Origin: Alteromonas portus
Lineage (GTDB): Bacteria; Pseudomonadota; Gammaproteobacteria; Enterobacterales; Alteromonadaceae
Reading direction: 5' to 3'
Length of the DNA stretch: 64,000 nucleotides
Assembly: GCF_005117025.1 (NCBI RefSeq)
Contig: NZ_SWCO01000001.1
Location: forward strand, 496,001-560,000
Below, one piece after another: positions 31,101 through 36,343 of this stretch; position 1 is the first letter of the stretch, and each line of letters starts with the position of its first letter. The notes beneath the pieces are model-generated. The model saw only the letters and a program-made list of their open reading frames with translations, was not told the origin of the DNA and made no database searches. The position numbers were made by a program, and so were the translations under genes.

Positions 31101-31973
31101 GTCGTTATCCGAACCAGGCGCATTAATGGTAATCGTTGGGGAGGTGGCGTCAATTTCACCGGTGGTAGAACTATCTGCAGTATTACCTGTAGGTTCTAAT
31201 ACGGTGGCGTCTACGGTGAAGTTACCGTCAGCCAGCGCATTTGGTACGTCTACGCTGAACGTACCGTCACCTTGCACAATAGCGGTAACAACCTGAGTGT
31301 TTCCCTCACTATCGGTAACGGTTAGTGTGACTGTACTACCCGCAATTGCTGAAGTAATGCCTGATAGTGTTGGCGTAGTATCGCTTGTTAAGCCAATCGC
31401 ATCTAGGGTCAGAGAAATGTCTTGTGCTTGTTCACCTGATTCAGAAAACTCAACGGGCGCAACATCGTCGTTGCCATTAGCATTTTGGTCGAACTGGAAT
31501 CCCACTGGGTCGACTTCTTCATTTATGCGGTCAACGCGCACAAAGTTACTACCACCATCAGTACCAGCACCGCCGTCAAGACCGGCCGCTGTAGCCTCTA
31601 ACGACTCCAAAATATCGCCTTCCCCAGCAAGCACGTCAAGGAAGTCAGCGTCACCATCTTGATTGTTACTGTCAATGCCTTCAACACCGTCAAGTAATGC
31701 TGTTAGCTCATCCACACTCTCGTCAAAAACGGCAAATTCATCGTCGGAGTTGCTTTCGGTAAAGTCTAATTGCAACGGGAAAGTAATGCTTTGTCCTGCT
31801 GGAAGTGTGCGCAGTTCTCCATCTACGCTGACGGTAACATACCCATTAGGTGATATATTCAATACGTCGCCTTCGGCCACCACCATACCAACACTAACAT
31901 TGACCTGCTCACCGGTTTCTCCGCGAATTAAAGAAGCCTCGCCGTTTACTTCCGCAATGATTACTTCAGCCAT
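13101..31973 (-). CDS. Giant repetitive Lap/BapA-type surface adhesin, 6290 residues
   Basis: A predicted type I-secreted adhesin that holds cells to surfaces in biofilm. Order: N-terminal retention module (1-125); a TAAG motif at residues 128-131, the di-alanine site cut by LapG proteases; about 41 Ig-like domains of ~93 residues (about 185-4005), most with the signature TTPTxSGxTD; four PTVDAGNGTEITG-type domains interleaved with seven DLTTNDTTPELTG-type domains (about 4005-4960); one further Ig-like domain; two long LapF/BapA-like modules (about 5070-5800) and a related third (to about 6050); then a Thr/Ser/Glu-rich tail. I see no RTX nonapeptides, unusual for this class, so the secretion signal must be of another kind. 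Secretion genes lie divergently upstream and lapG/lapD nearby. Hundreds of plus-strand open frames inside it are by-products of the repeats. Confidence 0.9.
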   Translation of the reverse strand: MAEVIIAEVNGEASLIRGETGEQVNVSVGMVVAEGDVLNISPNGYVTVSVDGELRTLPAGQSITFPLQLDFTESNSDDEFAVFDESVDELTALLDGVEGIDSNNQDGDADFLDVLAGEGDILESLEATAAGLDGGAGTDGGSNFVRVDRINEEVDPVGFQFDQNANGNDDVAPVEFSESGEQAQDISLTLDAIGLTSDTTPTLSGITSAIAGSTVTLTVTDSEGNTQVVTAIVQGDGTFSVDVPNALADGNFTVDATVLEPTGNTADSSTTGEIDATSPTITINAPGSDNDTTPTLSGTTDATPGSTVTLTITDSAGNTQTVTAIVQADGTYSVDVPAELAEGEFTVNASVTDEAGNTATADTTGEIDTTAPTITINAPGSDNDTTPTLSGTTDATPGSTVTLTITDSAGVTQTVTAIVQADGTYSVDVPAELAEGEFTVNASVTDEAGNTATADTIGEIDTTAPTITINAPGSDNDTTPTLSGTTDATPGSTVTLTITDSAGNTQTVSAIVQADGTYSVDVPAELTEGEFTVNASVTDEAGNTATADTTGEIDTTAPTITINAPGSDNDTTPTLSGTTDAAPGSTVTLTITDSAGNTQTVTATVQADGTYSVDVLAELAEGEFTVNASVTDEAGNTATTDTTGVIDTTAPSITIDTIATGNDTTPTLSGTTDAAPGSTVTLTITDSAGNTQTVTATVQADGTYSVDVPAELAEGEFTVNASVTDEAGNTATTDTTGVIDTTAPSITIDTIATGNDTTPTLSGTTDAAPGSTVTLTITDSAGVTQTVTAIVQADGTYSVDVPAELAEGEFTVNASVTDEAGNTATADTAGVIDTTAPSITIDTIATGNDTTPTLSGTTDATPGSTVTLTITDSAGVTQTVTAIVQADGTYSVDVPAELAEGEFTVNASVTDEAGNTANADAQGAIDVTAPTISLNDPGINGDATPTLSGLTDAVPGSTITLTVTDSAGVTQTFTTTVLADGTFTVEVPNAVAEGTYSVTAEVTDGAGNTAQATASGDYDSTSPSTTVNQPAPTNDTTPNVSGETDAPPGSEVVIVVTDSEGNEQTIVTTVGADGTFNEDVPAELSEGEYTVDVTVTTPAGNSSTTAVTGEIDTTAPIISLDPIGSTNDDTPVINGDTDAEPGAIVTLDIVHSDGTTQTITATVQEDGSFSAEVPQALANGDFTVTATVSDVAGNTASTSIDAVINTQGPNVVIETGSPTNGSEGIGGSSDAPNSEVVVVITDSDGNSQTITGTTDENGNFNVAFPPGSEEGEYEIEVTVTDENGNSSTATATTVLDTTPPIVNIDPQTDTNDTTPIISGNTDLPAGSEVVITVTDSQGNTQTVTALVDENGNFSTDVEEALAQGNYEVSVEATDAAGNTTTVVDNSGNIDTAAPALSLDPQTDGSDTTPTISGSTDLPPGSTVSIVVTDSAGNTQTIDAIVDENGDFSVDVQTPLTEGEYTVEASATDEAGNTTTVTENGGNIDTQAPVISLEPLGTGNDTTPSISGSTNLEAGSTVTLTVTDSAGNSQTFTATVDANGEFSADVPAELADGDYTVEATATDAAGNSASTSQTGTVDSNAPSLTLDPLGDDNDTTPTISGTTDLPAGSTVTLSVTDALGNTQTFTATVDGSGNFSADVPNPLAEGEYSVTATATDANGNTATATETGGNIDITSPLVNLNAQGSTNDTTPTISGNTDQAPGSSVSITVTDSAGNTQTFDAIVENDGTFSVDVPAELADGNFTVTATVTDDAGNQDSATTQGNIDTAAPTLSLDPQDIGNDTTPLISGTTDLPQGSTVTLVVTDSLGNQQTIEAVVDENGGFSAEVPSALAEGNYSVTATAVDGNGNTASVTENGGIIDTTAPLLTLNPVGSGNDPTPTLSGSTDLPEGSVVSLTVVDSAGNIQTINTLVDANGNFSVDVPQELADGDFTVTATAEDEAGNEVTDNATGNINTSAPTLVLDGQGETNDSTPAISGTTNLPEGSTVTLTVTDSTGNTQTITATVGADGTFSADVTTPLADGAYTVTASATDGDGNTTTVTDNGGLVDTTAPTLTLENPGSTGDTTPTLSGTTDLPEGSTVTLVVTDSAGNTQTINALVDANGSFSVDVPNALADGDFTVTATATDSAGNTANANTTGNVDSEAPLLTLDTQGATSDVTPTITGTTDVAPGTLVTITVVDANGNSQSFQAAVQADGTFSADVPSALAEGDFTVTATVSDAQGNTATANETNGSIDTQAPIVNVNPLDSGNDTTPVISGNTDLPEGAVVLITVTDSNGDTQTINALVDADGNFATEVLSPLPEGDYSVEVTATDDAGNSTTATEDGGNIDTTAPVLTLNPQGTDNDETPNISGSTDLAPGSTVTLTVTDSAGNTQTFDAIVDANGDFSADVPNAIPDGSYTVTASASDDAGNTTTTSDTGTLDTSAPALTLDAQVTVSDTTPTISGTTDLPAGSTVTLFVTDSAGNTQTFTALVDASGNFSADVPAPLAEGDYSVTATATDSNGDSASVTDNNGIVDTVAPVISLDALGSNNDTTPTISGTTDLAAGESVTLTITDNVGNTQTVTATVDANGNFTVDVPAALAEGDYTVTATATDDAGNSASVNATGTIDTTAPTLTLDPQGLGNDTTPTISGSTDLAEGSVVSLVITDSAGNIQTVTATVDAAGNFTVDVPGALAEGSYSVEATATDEAGNSTSVLDNSGVIDITPPELNLDELTPENNATPTISGTTNLPAGAIVTLTVVDSAGNTQTFAATVQTDGSFAANVPSPLAEGDYTVTATAQDAAGNQGSDSETGGSVDTTAPVITLDPLGTGNDNTPTISGSTDLAAGSTVTITVTDSVGTEQTFTATVDANGDFSADVPNPMADGNFDVTATATDAAGNTATDTVSGDINSAAPTLSLDPLGSGNDTTPTISGNTDLAPGSTVTLTVTDSAGNTQTFSAIVQGDGSFTADVPASLPEGDYSVTATATDGAGNSASVTENGGNIDTTAPSITIDTQGLGNDATPSISGTTDLNAGDTVSISVTDNAGNTQTFTATVQNDGTYSADVPADLAEGSFSVTVTATDDAGNSATAIDNSGVIDTAAPTITLDAQGLTNDATPTISGTTDLAAGNTVSISVTDNQGNTQTFTATVQGNGSFSADVPLDLAEGDYTVEVTATDDAGNQNTAVDNNGTVDTTPPVINLDPVASGNDATPVLSGTTDLPEGATITLVVTDAGGNVQNLTATVNADGTFSVEVPSALVDGDYDVIASASDAAGNSTTVSDSGNINAGAPDITLDALGQTNDATPLISGTTNAPVGATVTLTVTDSAGSVQTFTATVQGDGTFSASVPSDLAEGSYTVVAEVTDGAGNTGSDSETGGVVDTTSPAIDVADPGVGNDATPTISGTTDQPAGSTVSITVTDNAGNIQTLSATVQSDGSFSVDVPTTLAEGNFTVQATVVDEAGNTASDAETGVIDTISPVITLDEPGTVSDSTPTISGTVDLPQGSTVQITVVDSAGNSQVFSALVAAGGVFSADVPAAMAEGNFTVSATATDEAGNSTTDNEAGVVDTLVPTLTIDVADTTNDATPLITGTTDEPAGSVVTILVTDSAGATQTLSAVVQADGSFSISPGTDLAEGNFTVSATISDEAGNTATASDAGSIDTTAPSLTLTPLEEGNDTTPTLSGSTNLAQGSEVTLVVTDSAGNVQTLTATVDVNGNFTVDVPAPLAEGAYSVEATASDEAGNSTTVVDNTGVIDTTAPTLSLDTLAPDSDTTPTISGNTDLPAGATVTITVTDNAGVSQTFDATVQGDGSFSADVPSPMAEGGYTVTAVAQDSAGNETTATETNGSVDTTAPTINLDAQGTGNDTTPTITGSTDLSPGSSVTITVTDSAGAEQTFTAIVDSLGNFSADVPNAMADGNFDVTATATDAAGNSASDTTSGNINTAVPNLTLDALGTGNDTTPTISGTTDIAPGSTVSISVTDSAGNTQTFDAIVQANGTFSVDVPAALSEGNYSVTASATDGAGNTATANENGGVIDTTAPAAPTVDAGNGTEITGTAEAGAVVNVDVDGDGTPDFTVVADGDGNWSVTPTTPLADGVVVTATATDEAGNTSSPASDTVDAVAPVVAFDDLTTNDTTPALTGSVDDPTAIVVVTINGTDYTATNNGDGSWTLADDIVAALAEGSYTATVTATDADGNTGTNSGTVVIDTTAPAAPTVDAGNGTEITGTAEAGATVNVDVDGDGTPDFTVIADGDGNWSITPTTPLADGVVVTATAVDEAGNVSAPASDTVDAVAPVVTIDDLTTNDATPELTGTVDDPSAIVVVTIDGVNYTATNNGDGSWTLADDAVATLADGSYTATVTATDADGNVGSNSGTVVIDTTPPAIPTVDAGNGTEITGTAEAGATVSVDVDGDGTPDFTVIADGDGNWSITPDTPLADGVIVTVTATDAAGNISNPASDTVDAAEPVVAFNDLTTNDTTPALTGSVDDPTATVIVNINGADYTATNNGDGTWTLADDAVAALAEGSYTATVTATDPVGNVGTNTGTVVIDTTAPTAPTVEAGNGTEITGTAEAGATVNVDVDGDGTPDFTVIADGDGNWSVTPDTPLADGVVVTATATDEAGNTSGPASDTVDAVAPVVTINDVTTNDTAPALTGTVDDPTATVVVTIDGNDYTATNNGDGTWTLADNVVATLAEGSYPTSVTATDAAGNTITNTGTVVIDTTAPTVAINDLTTNDTTPELTGTVNDPNAVVVVTIDGNDYTATNNGDGTWTLADNVVATLAEGSYPTSVSATDAAGNTVTNTGTVVIDTTAPTVAINDLTTNDTTPELTGAVNDPNAVVVVTIDGNDYTATNNGDGTWTLADNVVATLAEGSYPTSVSATDAAGNTVTNTGTVVIDTTAPTVAINDLTTNDTTPELSGTVNDPNAVVVVTIDGNDYTATNNGDGTWTLADNIVALLAEGNYTAVVTATDAVGNVATDTGTVVIDISIDENNNGQTVTFDSISNDSGVAGDFITSDSTLIFNGTVDLGDNTTLTVTVDGTSYTFGTDPELTIDGSGNWSLDLTGTPLPAGTYAVVATVTDEAGNSASTASQNVIVQALDAINDGNTVDMGEPVVTVNPPETTSDVQVIGLAESTGGVDASASFTVSPNHVGEVLVEVDQIALVAVADAYIVEVYDESGQLVYKGVSADSQVADVGGLDIFNVTGDETISFSLAGLDAGNYSVVVRNDENILEDLLDNDNSNDVDLDELGTAGVVLGPDNQTEILNFVETTLNGGILNVVLPGTVGTQVRGILEGLLDTTTVIGAGQLVGLLTTPINALGITGLLDAVADVLADALLSNTLTLLQDTDITTTLTEYTYTGDLVAQGNLIDGDLSGVGTDTILDGAQVTLVTNTSGDSVAVPATGTVTIQGDYGVLEIAADGTYTYTADGDRSAIGQDEVFNYTLSDGETSDIAALTINISGSDFPPVVAQTDNNDMELGAQTAIVNTPVTDSDLQVIDVAAGSPAAGSPTASTTFTVGADYFGEVVVEVSQTALVAVANGYRVDIVDADGNVVASATTPDSPLVGDAVGLNVLGLLGDDTLVAKFSGLPAGDYAVVVRNSQSSLENLFDQDGDGSITLTELGDGGVVLGEENQEVVLDAIETALNGETGLGVIPLGTLVREFILEPILATTDTIGAGDLVGTINSGLTTLGVAQLSDALIDDIAAILLSNTISLLEQTDVTTTLTEYQFEGSTATSGNVIDAANTGDVADSIAEGGVVTQVTHTNGESVTVLGTGLSGITIEGDYGDLTIFEDGSYTYVANGVRDGLGNTDSFSYTISDGTNTSTANLNFNLSGQGVSADSARAELTYDFVTDTGLNELDALSHTYVLGLFRSFSDTSNTFDVAANTTQDITLNVDGGSILTLVSSVTVTVEKFENGAWEAYRVFPNDELISLLGVDGDTVLTVNGLTEGLYRLTMDGTIGAGVAGSISVDLSSTINYLDQFEVSGVQTATGNLFENDILFGPTYDVTVSTDGINFQDATGGITLLGEYGTLQIDETGAYTYTPDNTLAVFGGTLTDTFTYRIEYPDGTVEQAEFNVFVTASGEGVPEVVTTTSSESVSASDSSGTVVTDEPTALDIIDLTGQTLQTVDLNAEARLATPESEPTAPLMSTEPVESIAPVEDTPETITLPEEEVSTLGTTVGDGFGGGDTIDLSGTTLDTVDIGSPISTAPEETSPLTPESTLPDDTITLPEEGDIVSAGPVTEVTEDFVDIGLPPEDLILPSTEPTPTDSGSESVTSGTGGEVVGETSTENSGDVTTASPTESEVLKTAIDKLPPTDI
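17095..19945 (-). repeat. Second repeat array: alternating A/B domains, then tandem 264-bp B domains
   Basis: From the N-terminal side, an A domain (PTVDAGNGTEITG, carrying DVDGDGTPDF) alternates with a B domain (DLTTNDTTPELTG) for four rounds with a super-period near 516 bp. Then B alone repeats in tandem at exactly 264 bp (88 codons), nearly identical between copies around 17251, 17515 and 17779. There are four A and seven B domains in all. Confidence 0.85.
19960..31421 (-). repeat. Main array of about 41 Ig-like domains (~279 bp each)
   Basis: Every ~93 codons the same pattern returns: (T)APxxxLDxxGxxNDTTPTISGTTDLxxGSTVTLTVTD-like core, broken up by substitutions, ending in TATATDxAGN. 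Divergence between units grows away from the near-identical block at 29198-31151. Copy number is estimated from length divided by period, so it could be off by one or two. Confidence 0.85.
29198..31151 (-). repeat. Seven almost identical 279-bp tandem repeats in the adhesin gene
   Basis: Seven successive Ig-like domains (about residues 275-925) differ by only a few residues each: four begin TITINAPGSDND and three SITIDTIATGND. The unit is 93 codons, 279 bp. Near identity at DNA level, compared with clear divergence in the rest of the array, points to recent duplication or gene conversion. Copy number probably varies between strains and can be misassembled from short reads. Confidence 0.85.
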
Positions 31974-32220
31974 GTTTCCCTCTCAATCAATAAATTTTCA
32001 CGCTATACAAAAAGCGTAGCAGGGCTTTTCCAACTCGTTACCGGACCGTAGTACGGGTGGCACATATCCTTTGGTATAAAACCTAGGTAGTTACCCCTAA
32101 TTTATTAATTTTTAGTCTAATAATTATGAGTTGAGTTTGCAGAAATACACATAGCGTCTACTTTTTAAAAGTAAGAAACGACACAAATGTCGCCTCGTTT
32201 TTGTATAGTGAGACGTATAT
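31974..32220. promoter_or_regulatory. Divergent intergenic region between adhesin and secretion operon
   Basis: This 247-base region must hold both promoters. Two perfect palindromes stand out: CCGTA-G-TACGG at 32046-32056 and ACCTAGGT at 32082-32089, followed by an AT-rich stretch. They are candidate operators, possibly for the LuxR-type regulator encoded at 37707. No consensus sigma-54 or sigma-28 promoter is visible. Confidence 0.35.
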
Positions 32221-34167
32221 ATGAAGTTCATGAAATCAGTGCTTACCAGAGTTGTTATTGGGGCAACTGGCGCTGTGCTAGCTCATGCTACTATTGCTCA
32301 AAGTAATGTTGTTGGTAACTCGTCTGTCAGCTTGGAAGACTATGTACGCAAGGTAGTAAATGAAAATCCAGAAGTGCAAGCCAGTTGGCGACAACTTCAA
32401 GTAGCAATGTCAGATGTCGACATTGCGCGTGGCGGCTTTCGCCCTCAGGTAGATGTATTGGCCTCTAGTGCTTATACCGACAGAAACTATGGGTTAGATC
32501 GCGAATACATGGGGCATACTGGGCAAATTACGTTAACCCAAATGCTATATGATGGATTCTTAACTAGCAGTGAGGTTAAGCGTTTTAAGCAAGCACAAGT
32601 GGTACGCTTTTTCGAACTAATGGGCGAAATAGAGCAGAAGTCTCTAGATACATCTCTAGCTTATATGGATGTGCAGTTGTTCCGGGAACTTTTAAAGCTC
32701 GCTGAAGAAAATTTGATTACTCACGTAGATGTATTCAAACAAATTGAAGAGAGTGTTGAGGCAGGTGTCGGTCGCAGAGCTGACTTAGAACAAATCAGTG
32801 GTCGTCTGTCTCTAGCCGAATCTAATGTTTTGACTGAGCTATCTAACTTACACGATGTAACTGCACGCTTTTTGCGATTAGTGGGCGAAAAACCTGCTCA
32901 AAATCTTCAATCAGTAACGATAAATTCCGCGTTCGTTGATGCAAATGTAACGGATATTCAATCGTTGCTTACCAGTGCATACGGCACAAATCCTCAGTTC
33001 AACGCTGCTATTTACAATATAGATGCACAACGTTATGCGGTTGATAGCGCAAGAAGTCTTTACCACCCTCAGGTGAACCTGACCGCAAGTTATGGTGCGC
33101 AAACACGGGATCAAGCTGCATTAAATAACACCATTACCGAGGCGAGCGTTGGCGTTAATTTTTCTTATAACTTGTATAACGGCGGTTCGGACCGCGCAGC
33201 GATTCGACAAGCATTGTCGCAGGTTGATTTAGCAAAAGACTTGCGGGACAAAGCCTGTATCGATATGAGACAAACGGTACAAATTGCTTACAACGACATT
33301 ATTAATATATCCGAGCAGCTACCTTCACTTAATGCTCATCGCTTATCTTCAGACCGAGTTAAGTCTGCGTATATGGACCAATTCACCATAGGCGAACGCT
33401 CACTACTGGATTTACTTGATTCAGAAAATGAGTACTACGAATCAAGTCGCGCGTATTTAGAGGCGCAATATACTTTGGAAAAAGCTCGCGTAAGACTGCT
33501 TGCAGCTTCTGGAAGCTTGGCGAATACATTAGGGATCACAAAAGAAGGCGTGCCTGATGTATTAGATAAAGCAGAAGAAAAAATTACTTATGATCCCAAC
33601 TACGTCTGCCCAGCCGTTCGCACCAACTTTGAAGATGAGTTAAATATACTCAAACGGGACACTGATGGGGACGGTATTGTCGACTTATGGGACGACTGTG
33701 TTGATTCAACGCCGGGCGCTGCGGTAGATGATTTCGGCTGTGAAGCCAAAGAACCTGAGATGGTGCCAGAGCCAAGTGCCGCAGACTTCACGTTAGACAA
33801 TGCGAATATAATAGAGTCTTTTAACGTCAATATTGAATTTGCATCTAATTCGACGGAGGTTTTGCCTAAGTACGAAAATTCGCTGCAAGACGTGATTAAT
33901 GCACTTAATAGCGACCCCAATTCTGGTGTCATCATTCACGGCCATGCTTCTTTAGATGGTGATGCGGCATACAACCAGCGCTTGTCTGAACGCAGAGCAA
34001 AGGCAGTTGCGTCGTTGCTGATGACCAAAGCCAATATAGAAGCAAGAAGAATTACTGCGGTTGGTTATGGAGAGAGTCGTCCACTGGTTGATGAAGAATC
34101 AGATGAAGCGAATGCTCGAAATCGCAGAATTGAAGCGGCTATTATCCAGCTTCCTACTAACGAATAG
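32221..34167 (+). CDS. lapE: Type I secretion outer membrane protein: TolC-like domain fused to OmpA domain (LapE-like)
   Basis: A 648-residue protein. An N-terminal signal peptide (about 1-27, ending in ATIAQS) is followed by a TolC/OEP domain (about 35-440), the trans-outer-membrane tunnel of type I secretion. Next come calcium-binding thrombospondin type 3-like residues DTDGDGIVDLWDDC near 480. The C-terminal OmpA domain (about 540-645) contains the peptidoglycan-binding pattern YNQRLSERRAKAV and ends ARNRRIE. In related adhesin systems TolC and OmpA-like proteins are usually separate genes, so the fusion is notable. It heads an operon with the ABC transporter (16 bp gap). A second in-frame ATG at 32230 could be the true start. 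Confidence 0.9.
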   Translation: MKFMKSVLTRVVIGATGAVLAHATIAQSNVVGNSSVSLEDYVRKVVNENPEVQASWRQLQVAMSDVDIARGGFRPQVDVLASSAYTDRNYGLDREYMGHTGQITLTQMLYDGFLTSSEVKRFKQAQVVRFFELMGEIEQKSLDTSLAYMDVQLFRELLKLAEENLITHVDVFKQIEESVEAGVGRRADLEQISGRLSLAESNVLTELSNLHDVTARFLRLVGEKPAQNLQSVTINSAFVDANVTDIQSLLTSAYGTNPQFNAAIYNIDAQRYAVDSARSLYHPQVNLTASYGAQTRDQAALNNTITEASVGVNFSYNLYNGGSDRAAIRQALSQVDLAKDLRDKACIDMRQTVQIAYNDIINISEQLPSLNAHRLSSDRVKSAYMDQFTIGERSLLDLLDSENEYYESSRAYLEAQYTLEKARVRLLAASGSLANTLGITKEGVPDVLDKAEEKITYDPNYVCPAVRTNFEDELNILKRDTDGDGIVDLWDDCVDSTPGAAVDDFGCEAKEPEMVPEPSAADFTLDNANIIESFNVNIEFASNSTEVLPKYENSLQDVINALNSDPNSGVIIHGHASLDGDAAYNQRLSERRAKAVASLLMTKANIEARRITAVGYGESRPLVDEESDEANARNRRIEAAIIQLPTNE

Positions 34168-34183
34168 CGATGTGTAGGCCTAT

Positions 34184-36343
34184 ATGAAGGAAAAGAAGGT
34201 CGTAGACGACATATCTTATTTGGAGAGACAAGGGGGAGTGTTGATGGATTGTTTAATAACAATCTGTCACGCCCATCATTTAGATGTATCTCGAGTTAGC
34301 TTGCTTAGCGGACTGCCTTTAGATCATGGTGAACTATCGCCTACCGGATTTGAGCGCGCAGCAAAACGCGCGGGACTCGCCAGCAGGACGGTCAAGCGCG
34401 AACTAGACCATATCAACACTGCGATTTTACCCGCCGTTTTAGTGCTTAATGAGAAGCAGGCCTGTGTACTGCATGGTCTCGATAATACCCATGCCAGAGT
34501 TTCTTATCCAGAACTCGACGATGCTGTAGTGGAAGTACCTAGAGATGAACTAAGCGCCTGCTATACGGGGTACGTCATTTTTGCTCGGCCCGAAATGAAC
34601 GCACAAGAAACCAATGCTCAAATTGATAAGTCATCAGTGGGGCACTGGTTGTGGTCATCCATTAGAACGGCAAAAGGTTTGTATCGCGATGTCCTTTTAG
34701 CGTCCGTTTTTATCAGTTTACTTTCTATTGCATTACCCCTGTTCGTGATGAATGTTTACGATAGGGTAGTGCCCAATGCTGCTTTAGAGACCATGTGGGC
34801 ATTAGCTATTGGCGTTTTGCTTGTGCTAGCCGCTGATTTTCTATTGCGCATGCTCAGACAATACTTTGTTGAGTTAGCGGCAAGTCGTTTGGACGTCACG
34901 CTATCGGCAAAAATAATGGAAAAAGTGCTGTCTATAAACTTGGCTAGTAAACCGGCCAAAAGTGGATCATTTATAAATAGCCTACAGTCTTTTGAAAGTA
35001 TCCGTCAGTTCTTTGGTTCTGTCACTTTAGTGGCGCTGGTTGATTTACCCTTTGGGCTACTGTTTGTAGTCATTATCGCCATGATCGATTTTTATCTGAT
35101 CATTCCAATACTCATTGGGGCTACTGCGCTTTTCCTTTATGCAATGAAGGCGCAACGGGTAATGCGTTCACTTTCTGAAGAATCGATGGAAATTAGCTCT
35201 CGTAAAAGTTCGCTTGTGACTGAAAGCGTAACGTCTTTAGAGGACGTCAAAGCGTTCGGTTACCAAAGTAGAAACCAAAGTGCGTGGGAAAAGCAGACGA
35301 TATTTCTAGCTAAAGTGAACGCTAAACTCCGTTTGGTATCAATGTCGGTAAATAACGCAGCGCTTTGGATCCAGCAATCGGTGGGTGTGGTTATCATCCT
35401 CACTGGCGTGTACCTTATTATTGAGGGGGTAATTACCCAAGGTGGGTTGATTGCTGCTTATTTACTATCAAGCCGAGCAATGGGACCGGTTTCTCAGGCT
35501 GCTGCATTGCTTGCACAATTTCATCACGCTGAAACGGCAAAGAATGCCCTTGATGACATTATGTCGCTGCCAAGTGAAACAGGTAGAAATAAACAAATAA
35601 AAAACAACGTTGTACTTAAAGGCAATATTGATGCTAGCCAGCTCTGCTTTAAGTATCCCGACGAAACCGTTCTTGCGCTAAAGGACATGAGTTTCTCTAT
35701 CAAGCAAGGTGAACACGTTGCCATCTTAGGCAAAAACGGATGTGGAAAATCAACCTTAAACAAGCTCCTCATGGCTTTTTACCGTCCTGAATCCGGGCAA
35801 CTTTTGTTGGACGGAATAGACCTACAGCAATATGACCCTACGCTACTACGTAAACAAATAGGCTATGTACCGCAAGACGTGAGCCTTTTTCATGGCTCAC
35901 TAAAAGACAATATTTTGCCAGATGACACACATATCGACGACGCTGAGTTTTGGGAGGTCATTACCCAGTGTGGTTTGGCAAAGCTTGTTAATGGTAGCGC
36001 GAGTGGTATAGAGCAGAATGTAGGAGAGCGCGGCTGCTTGTTATCCGGCGGACAACGTCAAGCTGTGGCTATGGCAAGAGCCATAGTGCGAAACCCAGCG
36101 ATCTATATCATGGATGAGCCAACTTCAGCGATGGACTCAACTAATGAAGCGCAAATGAAGGAAACGATCAAGGCGGCGACAGCGGGTAAGACTCTTATCA
36201 TTAATACGCACAGAACCACATTGCTCGATTTGGTAGAGCGGGTAATTGTTGTAGAAAACGGAAAAGTTATTGCCGACGGTAAGAAGGAAGAGGTGCTAGT
36301 GCAGTTTAGACAACCCAGTCAAGTATTGAAGAGGGCACCATGA
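34184..36343 (+). CDS. lapB: Type I secretion ABC transporter with inactive C39-like domain (LapB-like)
   Basis: A 719-residue inner membrane exporter that powers adhesin secretion. Residues about 10-140 resemble a C39 peptidase-like domain lacking the catalytic cysteine motif, as in LapB-type transporters that bind but do not cleave their substrate. The transmembrane domain (about 165-460) has several hydrophobic helices. The nucleotide-binding domain (about 485-710) shows Walker A GKNGCGKST, signature LSGGQRQ, Walker B IYIMDEP and the H-loop NTHRT. Its stop overlaps the start of the adaptor gene (ATGA), so the two are co-translated. Confidence 0.93.
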   Translation: MKEKKVVDDISYLERQGGVLMDCLITICHAHHLDVSRVSLLSGLPLDHGELSPTGFERAAKRAGLASRTVKRELDHINTAILPAVLVLNEKQACVLHGLDNTHARVSYPELDDAVVEVPRDELSACYTGYVIFARPEMNAQETNAQIDKSSVGHWLWSSIRTAKGLYRDVLLASVFISLLSIALPLFVMNVYDRVVPNAALETMWALAIGVLLVLAADFLLRMLRQYFVELAASRLDVTLSAKIMEKVLSINLASKPAKSGSFINSLQSFESIRQFFGSVTLVALVDLPFGLLFVVIIAMIDFYLIIPILIGATALFLYAMKAQRVMRSLSEESMEISSRKSSLVTESVTSLEDVKAFGYQSRNQSAWEKQTIFLAKVNAKLRLVSMSVNNAALWIQQSVGVVIILTGVYLIIEGVITQGGLIAAYLLSSRAMGPVSQAAALLAQFHHAETAKNALDDIMSLPSETGRNKQIKNNVVLKGNIDASQLCFKYPDETVLALKDMSFSIKQGEHVAILGKNGCGKSTLNKLLMAFYRPESGQLLLDGIDLQQYDPTLLRKQIGYVPQDVSLFHGSLKDNILPDDTHIDDAEFWEVITQCGLAKLVNGSASGIEQNVGERGCLLSGGQRQAVAMARAIVRNPAIYIMDEPTSAMDSTNEAQMKETIKAATAGKTLIINTHRTTLLDLVERVIVVENGKVIADGKKEEVLVQFRQPSQVLKRAP

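Noticed and set aside
17095..31421. Regular direct repeats that might suggest a CRISPR array or satellite DNA
   Set aside because: Periods of 264-279 bases are in frame and translate to Ig-like domains; there are no short repeats with unique spacers.
13375..32019. Dozens of plus-strand open frames of 60-305 codons inside the adhesin gene, many starting with MPSA and evenly spaced
   Set aside because: They recur at the 279, 264 or 516 base period of the minus-strand repeats, are rich in Val/Ser/Pro from reverse-complemented Thr/Asp/Gly codons, and lack ribosome sites. They are shadows of the repeats.
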